DNA from: JBDHDH01 sp039591615
Lineage (GTDB): Bacteria; Gemmatimonadota; Gemmatimonadetes; Gemmatimonadales; GWC2-71-9
Assembly: GCA_039591615.1 (NCBI GenBank)
Contig: JBDHDH010000004.1
Span: 1 to 64,000 of the forward strand
DNA: 64,000 nt
Direction: 5' to 3'
Part shown: positions 34,877 through 42,162 of the stretch, piece after piece
Position numbering within the stretch: position 1 is the first letter of the stretch
How the letters are laid out: each line of letters opens with the position of its first letter
Made by a program: the position numbers and the translations under genes
The notes under the pieces: model-generated
Seen by the model: only the letters and a program-made list of their open reading frames with translations
Database searches by the model: none
What the model was told of the DNA's origin: nothing

Positions 34877-36151
34877 CTAAACCGCTTCAAGCGCCTGCTT
34901 CACGTCCGCGATGATGTCCTCATAGTGCTCTACCCCGACCGAAAGGCGAACCATCGACTGGCTGATTCCCATGCGCTGCTGTTCGTCGACGGGAACGTCT
35001 GCGTGGGTCATGGTAGCAGGATGTTCGGCAAGCGACTCGGTTCCGCCCAAACTCACCGCGAGCTTGATCAACTTGAGGGCGTTCAGAAAGTGAAATGCCG
35101 CTGGCTGTCCGCCGTCCACGCCAAATGAGATCAGAGAGCCCGGCGCGGCGCATTGGCGGCGGTACATGTCGAACATCGGATGATCCTCGGTAAGTAGCCC
35201 GAGGTAGTTGACGTCACGCACCTTGGGGTGATCATTCAGGAAGTCGGCGACGTACCGCGCATTCTTCATCTGCGCGGTCATCCGCATCTTGAGTGTCTCG
35301 AGGCTCCGCAGCAGCAACCACCCAGTCCACGGCCCGGCCATCGTCCCCATGAACGTGCGCAGAGTACGCACGTGTTCGAGCACCTCCCGTGGGCCAAGAG
35401 CGGCCCCTGCAATCACGTCGCTGTGCCCACCGATGAACTTGGTAGCCGAGTAGAGCACGAGGTCCGCGCCGTGCTTGAGAGGATGCTGCCAGAGCGGGCC
35501 AAGGAAGGTGTTGTCCACCATGACGATAGGTGGTCTCTCGCCGGCATGCAGCGTATGAATCAGATCCGCCGCCCCTTGAATATCCACTAGTGCGTTGGTG
35601 GGGTTGGCCGGCGTCTCCAAGAGTGCCGCAGTCACATGCCGACCGAAAACGCGCTCACGGAGAATGGGCCCGAACTCCGACACCGGTGCGCCGGCTGGAA
35701 ACCCCACGGGGGTGACATCGAACCTGGGGAGGAAGTGCTTGATGAAATAGTCTGATCCACCATAGAGCGGCTCGCTGTGTATCACGACGTCACCGGGTCT
35801 GACGAAAGCCAGCAGGCTCGTCGCGATGGCTGCCATGCCGCTCTCGAAGACTGCTGCAGCCTCGGCGCCATCCCACAAGGTGAGGCGGTCCTCGAGGACC
35901 TCGAGGTCCGGATTGTTGAGGCGGCTATAGATGAGTCCCAGGTGCTCTCGCGGACCCTTTTCCCGAAGCCCGTACGCAATCTCGAAGAACGCTTTCCCTG
36001 CCTCGGCGCTCTCGAAGACGAACGTCGACGTTTGAAAGATCGGACACTTGATAGCACCTTCGGAGAGCATCGGGTCATACCCGTAGCTCATCATCAGGCT
36101 TTCAGGCCGTAATTCCTGGCCGGCGATCCGGGATTCTTTGTAGTCGGGCAC
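34877..36151 (-). CDS. Cys/Met metabolism PLP enzyme (cystathionine gamma-synthase family)
   Basis: 424 residues. PLP-binding Lys in SATKFIGGHSD, the upstream Tyr/Arg pair in LIYSRLNNPDLEVLEDRL, SGMAA and the C-terminal VSLGGTESLAEHPATMTH are hallmarks of the trans-sulfuration family. The N-terminal 'MMSYGYDPMLSEGAIKCPIF' with the insert REKGPREHLG places it in the subgroup usually labelled cystathionine gamma-synthase family protein. The exact reaction (synthase, lyase or sulfhydrylase) cannot be fixed from sequence. Monocistronic; its upstream region holds a possible structured RNA, but no SAM riboswitch core was found. Confidence 0.9.
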   Translation of the reverse strand: MPDYKESRIAGQELRPESLMMSYGYDPMLSEGAIKCPIFQTSTFVFESAEAGKAFFEIAYGLREKGPREHLGLIYSRLNNPDLEVLEDRLTLWDGAEAAAVFESGMAAIATSLLAFVRPGDVVIHSEPLYGGSDYFIKHFLPRFDVTPVGFPAGAPVSEFGPILRERVFGRHVTAALLETPANPTNALVDIQGAADLIHTLHAGERPPIVMVDNTFLGPLWQHPLKHGADLVLYSATKFIGGHSDVIAGAALGPREVLEHVRTLRTFMGTMAGPWTGWLLLRSLETLKMRMTAQMKNARYVADFLNDHPKVRDVNYLGLLTEDHPMFDMYRRQCAAPGSLISFGVDGGQPAAFHFLNALKLIKLAVSLGGTESLAEHPATMTHADVPVDEQQRMGISQSMVRLSVGVEHYEDIIADVKQALEAV

Positions 36152-36574
36152 GAGTGGCTCCTGGTGATCTCGGCACGAGCCGAGCGCCGAAGCGGTGAGC
36201 AGCTGCGGCCTGAGCTGAAAAGGCCGGGTGAGCGTTCCGCATCCTGAGCGAGGTGCTAGGCCTTTCGGGCCCTACCACTCGCCACGCCTCGAATGGTCCT
36301 CACGCTCGACAGCAGGTACCCGCCTGGGCGGGCGCAATCTCAACCGCTGCCTTTCCCTAAGAGGAGCGTGCCGAGGGCAAGAGGTACCGTCAAGAGCCTA
36401 TCCAGACTCTGAAGCGCCTTTCACGACCGTTTTGGAAATGGCCCCGGGCGATGTCACGAGAATGGACGAGGACGTGGTATCTTTGGGGCTCGGGAACGAG
36501 GCAGGATCGCGTGGCGCGGAGGAGTGGGCCGTGATCGCGCACCGAAACGCGAACCGTGACGGAGGTTTTGTTTG
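36152..36574. other. Divergent intergenic region with a candidate structured RNA
   Basis: About 420 bases between the PLP enzyme (minus) and thioredoxin (plus). It contains a hairpin at 36253-36278 (GTG-TA-GGCC arms, TTTCG loop) and a nested structure at 36304-36397 (see separate entry). A TATCTT on the plus strand at 36478-36483 could be the -10 of the thioredoxin gene, with a leader of about 85 bases and GGAGG at 36561-36565. Small reading frames here do not look like genes. Confidence 0.5.
36304..36397. ncRNA. Candidate structured RNA or leader element, unknown family
   Basis: GCTC (36304-36307) pairs with GAGC (36394-36397), GAC (36308-36310) with GTC (36389-36391) and GGTACC (36315-36320) with GGTACC (36383-36388), closing a loop that contains two further hairpins: CCGCC/GGCGG (36320-36331) and TGCC/GGCA (36369-36379). 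Such stacked pairing is more than I expect by chance in an intergenic spacer. I do not recognise it as RNase P, SRP, tmRNA, 6S or a known riboswitch. Strand is undetermined because the helices work in both directions. Confidence 0.3.
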
Positions 36575-36997
36575 ATGGCGAAAGCGACGCTGGCATGCCA
36601 ATTCTGTGGCATTCTGAACAAGGTCGATCTCACACGACACAGCCACCAGCCGAAATGCGCCGAATGCGGAAAGCCGTTCCTGCTGGATCGACCGGTCAAG
36701 GTGGACGAGGAACACTTCGATACGACGGTGCTCAGGGCGGAGGTGCCGGTCCTCGTCGACTTCTACGCCGATTGGTGCGGGCCCTGCCGGATCATGGCGC
36801 CGGTGCTTGATGAGATTGCGCGGGACAACGCCGGTCGGTTGCTGGTAGCCAAAGTGGACACCGACCGCTCTCCCAAGATCAGCCAGCGCTACAACATTCG
36901 CTCGATTCCCTTCTTCGGGCGGTTCGAGAAGGGTGAGTTGGTCAGCACGGCCACTGGAGCCGTGGGCCGGAATGGGTTGAAGGATTTGGCAGCGTAG
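36575..36997 (+). CDS. trxC: Thioredoxin with N-terminal zinc ribbon (Trx2/TrxC type)
   Basis: 140 residues from the ATG at 36575, nine bases after GGAGG. Two CxxC pairs (Cys8/Cys11 and Cys28/Cys31) form the zinc ribbon seen in thioredoxin 2. The thioredoxin domain begins at about residue 41, with the redox site WCGPC at 67-71 and the cis-Pro in RSIPFFGRF. It is a cytoplasmic dithiol reductant, often oxidative-stress responsive. A TATCTT box at 36478 may be its -10. Monocistronic; the next gene is convergent. Confidence 0.93.
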   Translation: MAKATLACQFCGILNKVDLTRHSHQPKCAECGKPFLLDRPVKVDEEHFDTTVLRAEVPVLVDFYADWCGPCRIMAPVLDEIARDNAGRLLVAKVDTDRSPKISQRYNIRSIPFFGRFEKGELVSTATGAVGRNGLKDLAA

Positions 36998-37071
36998 AAG
37001 GACGGCCGCCCGCATGGTGGATAGGGAGGTTCTCCCTCATCTAGACCACTCGAGTGACACCGTCGGCGCCC

Positions 37072-38364
37072 TTACACCGGAACGCCTGTCCGGATCACCT
37101 CCTCCATCACCTCGGCGAATCGATCGACCTCCTCCAAAGTGGTATAGACATTCGGCGTCACCCGGATGCCGGTACAGGCAGGATGATTGATGGGCGTGAC
37201 GATGATGCGCCGGGTCTTCCAGAGATGCTCCACGATCTTGCCTGGCTCAATCCCTCCCACCGCGACGTTCGCCAGGCCACAGGACATGGCAGGGTCGAAG
37301 CTCGTATGGAGCTTCACTCCTGGCTGTCCGTCAAGGCGTTTCATCCAACGGTCCCGAAGAAACCGAAGTCGAGCTGCTTTCCGTTCCGAGCCGATGCCGT
37401 CGTGGAACGTGAGGGCCTCGGCGATGGCGTTGTGGTTTGCGGCTGGATGTGTTCCGATCTCCTCGAACTTGCGGATGTCTCCCGTCATGGCGTCGGGCGC
37501 GGCCATCATCGGCCAAAGACCCTCGATCTTCTCTTTTCGCACATAGAGAAACCCCGTTCCGTGCGGCGCAAGCAGCCACTTGTGGAGGGACGTTCCGTAG
37601 TAGTCACAGTCCAGATCCGCATGCTTGAACGGGAAATGGCCAAAGGCGTGCGCACCGTCCACAATCGCTTCGATTCCACGTGACCGCGCCAGCTGGCAGA
37701 TCTCCTTCACGGGGAAGATCTGGCCCGTGAGATTGGTGATGTGACAAAAAAGGATGACTCGAGTGCGCGGGGTGATGGCGCGCTCGAACCGATCAACCAG
37801 ATCCAGCATGCTCGACGGAGGCGTGGGAAACGGAATCTTCGTGAGGACAATCCCATCCCGCCGAACGCGTTGATCCCACGTCGTCAACATCCGCGGGTAG
37901 TCCTGCTCGGTGGTGAGTACCTCGTCCCCGCGACGAAGATCGAGCCCAAGCTGGCAGATCTCGAGCGCCTCGCTGGCGTTCCGGGTGATGGCCATCTCCT
38001 CCGCATCGCATCCGAAGGCACGCGCCAGTCGCTGCCGCACGCTCTCAATCTGCGGTTCCAGCACCTGCCACATCGTGTACACCGGTGCCTGGTTCGAGAA
38101 CTCGAGGTACCGTCGCATGGCATCCTGGACGACCTTGGGACTCGGGCACACTCCACCGTTGTTGAGATTCACGATGCTCCGGTCGACGGTGAAGGCCTCT
38201 TGAATCTCCCGCCAAAAATCCTCGTCGGTGGCGATCTCCTCCGGTGACCGCGAGGAGAGGAGCGCGCTCGCGGAGAATATCCGCTCGAGGCCGTCATCCC
38301 TGAGCGATGGGAGCGCTACGGCCGATCCGAAAACCGAACGAACGAAATGGCGACGTGTGATCAC
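37072..38364 (-). CDS. Exported class V aminotransferase-family PLP protein
   Basis: 430 residues from GTG at 38364 (AGGAG seven bases upstream); an in-frame start at 38409 lies in a repeat region. The N-terminus MITRRHFVRSVFGSAVALPS has a twin-arginine pattern (RRHFVRS), so a folded, PLP-loaded enzyme is probably exported by Tat. The catalytic core follows: NNGGVCPSP, ITRNASEALE, VDGAHAFGHFP and the PLP Lys in YYGTSLHKWLLAPHGTG. It resembles the isopenicillin-N epimerase/cysteine desulfurase superfamily members of unknown role found in soil bacteria. It is the last gene of the tkt-rpiA-SURF1 run, after a 116-bp gap. Confidence 0.86.
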   Translation of the reverse strand: MITRRHFVRSVFGSAVALPSLRDDGLERIFSASALLSSRSPEEIATDEDFWREIQEAFTVDRSIVNLNNGGVCPSPKVVQDAMRRYLEFSNQAPVYTMWQVLEPQIESVRQRLARAFGCDAEEMAITRNASEALEICQLGLDLRRGDEVLTTEQDYPRMLTTWDQRVRRDGIVLTKIPFPTPPSSMLDLVDRFERAITPRTRVILFCHITNLTGQIFPVKEICQLARSRGIEAIVDGAHAFGHFPFKHADLDCDYYGTSLHKWLLAPHGTGFLYVRKEKIEGLWPMMAAPDAMTGDIRKFEEIGTHPAANHNAIAEALTFHDGIGSERKAARLRFLRDRWMKRLDGQPGVKLHTSFDPAMSCGLANVAVGGIEPGKIVEHLWKTRRIIVTPINHPACTGIRVTPNVYTTLEEVDRFAEVMEEVIRTGVPV

Positions 38365-38397
38365 AGGACGCTCCTGCGAGAGGTGCCTGGCCCAGAA

Positions 38398-38455
38398 CCC
38401 AATGCTCAATGTTCAATGCTGAATCTCCAATGTCCAATGTCAAATGCCCAACGCC
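38398..38455. repeat. Tandem CAATG-type word repeat
   Basis: Degenerate copies of an eight- to nine-base unit (CAATGCT, CAATGTT, CAATGTC) run head to tail between two minus-strand genes. It is noncoding and similar in style to the GGTGCTA repeats at the left of the window but unrelated in sequence. Confidence 0.75.
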
Positions 38456-38480
38456 GGATGCCGGATAGAGCGTTGAGTTT

Positions 38481-39179
38481 TCAGCCGTCTCGCCGGTCCC
38501 GCCACACGAGCGCCACGGAGCCGACCACGGCAATCATCGCGAAGGCGAGCCACTGGATGGCGTAAGAGAGATGGGGACCGTCTGACAACTCGGGCACGGG
38601 GATGAGCCGTAATCCTGCGGGAGCCGATTCAGATTCGCCCGTGCGACGCAGGACGAGATCGAAGACGGGGTAGGGATACGCCACGCGCAAGGCACTCGGC
38701 ATTGCCCGCCGCACGTAGCGGGGCCAGGCCGAGTCGGATGCCAACGTGAACCCGTTCGGCGGACCGCCATGCAGTAACACCCCAACCACCCGCGCAGCCC
38801 TCCGTTCGCCATAGCTCCGGAGGTCCACGGAACGGCCGTCTGGTGATGGTACCCACCCCCGCTCGACCAGGAAGGAGGATCCGTCGGCGAGCCTGAGCGG
38901 TGTGACGACATGGACGCCGGGCACACCGCGCATGCTTCGTCCCACCACGACGACCTGACGGGCGAAATCGAACCGGCCTTCGACGACGGCGCGGCGGAAC
39001 GAGAGCGAGGAGTCGAGATGACGGTGAACGCCGACTTCGAGGGGACGGAGTGCGAGACGTGCCGCACGCTCGGCGTTGAGGGCTCGCCGCTCCTCGAGGC
39101 GCCGGAGTTGCCATAACCCGAGACGGACGCAGACGACGGCGGTGATGAGCGCCACGACCAGGAGGCCGTACCGTCTCAC
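38481..39179 (-). CDS. SURF1-family cytochrome oxidase assembly protein
   Basis: 232 residues from GTG, which overlaps the TGA of rpiA. Two TM segments at the ends (MRRYGLLVVALITAVVCVRL and YAIQWLAFAMIAVVGSVALV) flank a periplasmic domain. Diagnostic motifs are LGLWQLRRLEERRALN, FLVERGWVP and HLSYAIQWLAFA. SURF1 proteins help insert heme a into cytochrome c oxidase, so an aerobic chain is implied, although no oxidase genes are in the window. Confidence 0.92.
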   Translation of the reverse strand: MRRYGLLVVALITAVVCVRLGLWQLRRLEERRALNAERAARLALRPLEVGVHRHLDSSLSFRRAVVEGRFDFARQVVVVGRSMRGVPGVHVVTPLRLADGSSFLVERGWVPSPDGRSVDLRSYGERRAARVVGVLLHGGPPNGFTLASDSAWPRYVRRAMPSALRVAYPYPVFDLVLRRTGESESAPAGLRLIPVPELSDGPHLSYAIQWLAFAMIAVVGSVALVWRDRRDG

Positions 39180-39856
39180 GCGGTGGTGCCCCGGCCGACG
39201 ATCACCTCGGGAGACAGGTCCAGAAAGAGGCCGGTCTCGACCACACCGGGGCGCCCTCGCAGTGCGCGATCCACTTCATGTGGGTCCCGGATTCCCTCTG
39301 GGAAGCGACAATCGAGGATGAAGTGGTCTCCGTCCGTGCGAAACGGCTCCTTCCCCTCTACAGTCCGGATTATGGGCTCGCCGCCAAGCTCCCGAACCGT
39401 GTCGCAATGGAGGCCCCACCCGAACGGTACCACCTCCACCGGGACGGCGTAACGCACCCCGAGTCGCTCGACGAGCTTCGACTCGTCCACAACGATCACG
39501 TACTGCTCGCTTGCGCTGGCGACGATCTTCTCCCACAACAGGGCCCCACCGTGCCCCTTGATGAGGTTTCCCCCTCCGTCCACCTCATCGGCCCCGTCAA
39601 TGGTGAGATCGATCTTGGGGTAACCATCAAGCGTTCCCAGCGGGATGTCGAGCAGCCGCGCAAATTCTTCCGTCCGACGCGACGTGGACACTCCCATGAT
39701 GTCGCGGAGTTCGCCGGCCCTGATCCTTCGCCCGATGGCGGACACGGCGAGCTCGGCCGTCGAGCCCGTCCCGAGGCCCACGACCATGCCCGACCGAACC
39801 AGACGAGCCGCCCTCTCGGCGGCGTCACGTTTCTGGGCACCCCGCGAGTCACTCAC
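39176..39856 (-). CDS. rpiA: Ribose-5-phosphate isomerase A
   Basis: 226 residues from GTG. Motifs in order: GLGTGST (phosphate loop, about 28-34), DLTIDGADEVD (catalytic Asp pair), NLIKGHGGALLWEKI (catalytic Glu/Lys region), VVDESKLV. It interconverts ribose-5-phosphate and ribulose-5-phosphate in the non-oxidative pentose phosphate pathway, matching the transketolase gene 51 bp upstream. Its stop overlaps the SURF1 start. Confidence 0.96.
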   Translation of the reverse strand: MSDSRGAQKRDAAERAARLVRSGMVVGLGTGSTAELAVSAIGRRIRAGELRDIMGVSTSRRTEEFARLLDIPLGTLDGYPKIDLTIDGADEVDGGGNLIKGHGGALLWEKIVASASEQYVIVVDESKLVERLGVRYAVPVEVVPFGWGLHCDTVRELGGEPIIRTVEGKEPFRTDGDHFILDCRFPEGIRDPHEVDRALRGRPGVVETGLFLDLSPEVIVGRGTTA

Positions 39857-39907
39857 GGACGAACGAGCTCCGAGGGGAACCTGCGTTGGAGGGCGTCGCG
39901 GAGCAGG

Positions 39908-41938
39908 TCACCGCGCGAGGAGGTTGCGAGCCCGTGCGGCCACGTTTTCGGGCGTGAAGCCATACGCCTCGAAGATCTTCTGATACGGCGCGGAAGCTCC
40001 GAAACGATCAACCCCGATGACTTCCCCGCGATCTCCGACGATCCGATGCCACGAGAGGGTGTGGCCTGTTTCGACGGCGAGGCGCCACGGTACCGAGGGG
40101 GGTAAGACTTCGTCCCGGTAGCTCTCCGGCTGGGCCGCGAAGATCTCGAGACTGGGCATGCTCACGACGCGCGCCCGCACGCCGTCTCTCGCCAAGAGCG
40201 CTCGGGCCACCTCCACGAGACCGACCTCCGAGCCGCTGGCGATGAGGATGACGTCCGGCTTGCCATTGGGGACATCGGCGAGCACGTATCCCCCCCGCTC
40301 GAGCCCCGAGGCGCCAGCGAGGGTCTCGCGGTCCACCGGCAGGACCTTTTGCCGAGTCAGAGAGAGCACCACCGGCCCCCCGTGATGCTCGATCGCCACC
40401 CGCCACGCTTCCGCTGTTTCCGCCGCGTCCGCCGGCCGAATGACGGTGAGGTTGGGAACGGCTCGAAGAGCGGCCAGCATCTCGATCGGCTGATGCGTGG
40501 GACCATCTTCGCCGAGTCCGATGGAATCGTGGGTGAAGACGTAAATGACCTTGATCCCCATGAGCGCCGCAAGCCGAATGGGCGGACGCATGTAATCGCT
40601 GAACACCAGGAAGGTGGCGCCATATGGTATGAAGCCCCCGTGCAGTCGCATGCCGTTGAGGATCGACCCCATCCCGTGCTCCCGAATCCCGAAGTACATG
40701 TTGCGCCCGCCCAAGTTTCCCGGGCCGAGCGGCTCTTCACCCTTGATGAGCGTCTTGTTGGACTCGTGCAGATCGGCCGAGCCCCCCACGAGCTCGGGGA
40801 GCTTCGAGGCGACGGCATTCAGCACCTTCTCTGACGCCGACCGCGTCGCCATCTGCGCATCATCACGCCCGAACGCAGGTATCGCCTGGCGCCATGCCGT
40901 GGGCAACTCACCCCGCAGTCGGCGATCCAACTCCCGGGCGAGCTCAGGATGGGCCTTGGCGTACTCCTCGCGAACTCGGTCCGATTCCGCCTGGAGCCCC
41001 GATCCCCGCTCCCCACAGCGCCGCCACTCCAGCAGCGCGTCGTCGGGAACAGTGAAGGGCTCTCTGTGCGGCCACCCCAGGTTTTCCTTGGTGAGCTCGA
41101 TCTCGTCCTCGCCGAGGGGTGCGCCGTGCGCGGACGCGGTATCCTGCTTGTTGGGGCTTCCGAAGGCGATGTGGGTCCGGACAACGATCAGCGAAGGCCG
41201 GTCCGCGTCCGCTTTGGCGATTCCGATCGCTTTGTCAATGGCAGCCAAGTCGTTCCCGTCCTCCACCCGCTGCACGTGCCAACCGTACGCGGTGAATCGT
41301 TGAGCCGTGTCATCGGTGAAGGTGAGGGCCGTGTCACCGTCGATGGTGATGTGGTTGTCGTCGTAGAAGCCAATCAGCTTCCCGAGGCGCAGGTGCCCTG
41401 CCAGCGATGCCACCTCATGCGACACGCCTTCCATAACATCACCGTCGCTGGCGACGAAGTACGTGCGGTGGGTGATCACTTCATGGTCTGGCCGGTTGAA
41501 GCGAGCAGCGAGGTGCGCCTGAGCGATGGCCATCCCGACGGCGTTTCCGAGGCCCTGACCGAGGGGACCCGTCGTCGTCTCCACACCCGGCGTCAAACCA
41601 TGCTCGGGATGCCCAGGAGTCCTGCTCGCCCACTGCCGAAAGTCTTTGATCTCCTCCAGCCGGAGGTCATACCCCGTGAGGTAGAGGAGGCTGTAGAGCA
41701 GCATGGATGCGTGTCCGCAGGAGAGCACAAAGCGGTCGCGATCGATCCAGGTCGGGTCTGCGGGGTTGTGACGGAGGTGTTTGGTCCAGAGCACGTAACA
41801 CAGCGGTGCCAGCGCCATCGGCGTCCCCGGGTGGCCGGAATTCGCCCGCTGCACCGCGTCCATGGCGAGCGTCCGAACGGTATTGATGCAGAGTTGGTCG
41901 AGCTCCGTCGAGCTCGTCACGACTGCGTCATGCGTCAC
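39908..41938 (-). CDS. tkt: Transketolase
   Basis: 676 residues from GTG preceded by AGGAGG. ThDP-binding motif SDGDVMEGVSHEVASLAGHL with FYDDNHITIDG, substrate-binding GHPGTPMALAPL near the N-terminus, the activating-Glu region GLGEDGPTHQPIE and a C-terminal transketolase domain (VRVVSMPSLEIFAAQPESYR). Full length. It exchanges two-carbon ketol units between sugar phosphates. First gene of tkt-rpiA-SURF1; divergent from aconitase. Confidence 0.96.
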   Translation of the reverse strand: MTHDAVVTSSTELDQLCINTVRTLAMDAVQRANSGHPGTPMALAPLCYVLWTKHLRHNPADPTWIDRDRFVLSCGHASMLLYSLLYLTGYDLRLEEIKDFRQWASRTPGHPEHGLTPGVETTTGPLGQGLGNAVGMAIAQAHLAARFNRPDHEVITHRTYFVASDGDVMEGVSHEVASLAGHLRLGKLIGFYDDNHITIDGDTALTFTDDTAQRFTAYGWHVQRVEDGNDLAAIDKAIGIAKADADRPSLIVVRTHIAFGSPNKQDTASAHGAPLGEDEIELTKENLGWPHREPFTVPDDALLEWRRCGERGSGLQAESDRVREEYAKAHPELARELDRRLRGELPTAWRQAIPAFGRDDAQMATRSASEKVLNAVASKLPELVGGSADLHESNKTLIKGEEPLGPGNLGGRNMYFGIREHGMGSILNGMRLHGGFIPYGATFLVFSDYMRPPIRLAALMGIKVIYVFTHDSIGLGEDGPTHQPIEMLAALRAVPNLTVIRPADAAETAEAWRVAIEHHGGPVVLSLTRQKVLPVDRETLAGASGLERGGYVLADVPNGKPDVILIASGSEVGLVEVARALLARDGVRARVVSMPSLEIFAAQPESYRDEVLPPSVPWRLAVETGHTLSWHRIVGDRGEVIGVDRFGASAPYQKIFEAYGFTPENVAARARNLLAR

Positions 41939-42148
41939 GACGTCCTCCTCGTCGCCTCGGTAGGTGCAGAAAAACGGACGAGCCGATTCGGCCGGTGGCC
42001 CTCCTGTCGACTTCGCCGTGGAGGCGGCGTCAAGCGGTCACCAGCGACCACCCGGAGGCTGCCTATCGGCTCAACTCGCCACTGATTGTACACGGAGGAG
42101 CGGAGGGATGCTACGGAGGATCGCGCCTGCCGTTGCGCAGCGCGGTCA

Positions 42149-42155
42149 TTATCTT
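42149..42155 (+). promoter_or_regulatory. TTATCTT -10 box for a leaderless aconitase mRNA
   Basis: TATCTT ends eight bases before the ATG at 42163. A transcription start six or seven bases past the box falls at or next to the A of ATG, and no Shine-Dalgarno is present. The same box and spacing recur before arfB at 46216. Confidence 0.5.
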
Positions 42156-42162
42156 TGATCCC

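Noticed and set aside
36478..36488. Bacteroidota-type -7 element (TAnnTTTG) before trxC, also seen before aconitase
   Set aside because: TATCTTTG matches in two places, but no -33 TTTG or TTG at the right distance is present, so I treat these as ordinary -10-like boxes.
34877..36574. SAM riboswitch upstream of the trans-sulfuration gene
   Set aside because: I looked on the minus strand for SAM-I/IV (GGCAACC-like core), SAM-II and SAH patterns and found none; only unassigned helices remain.
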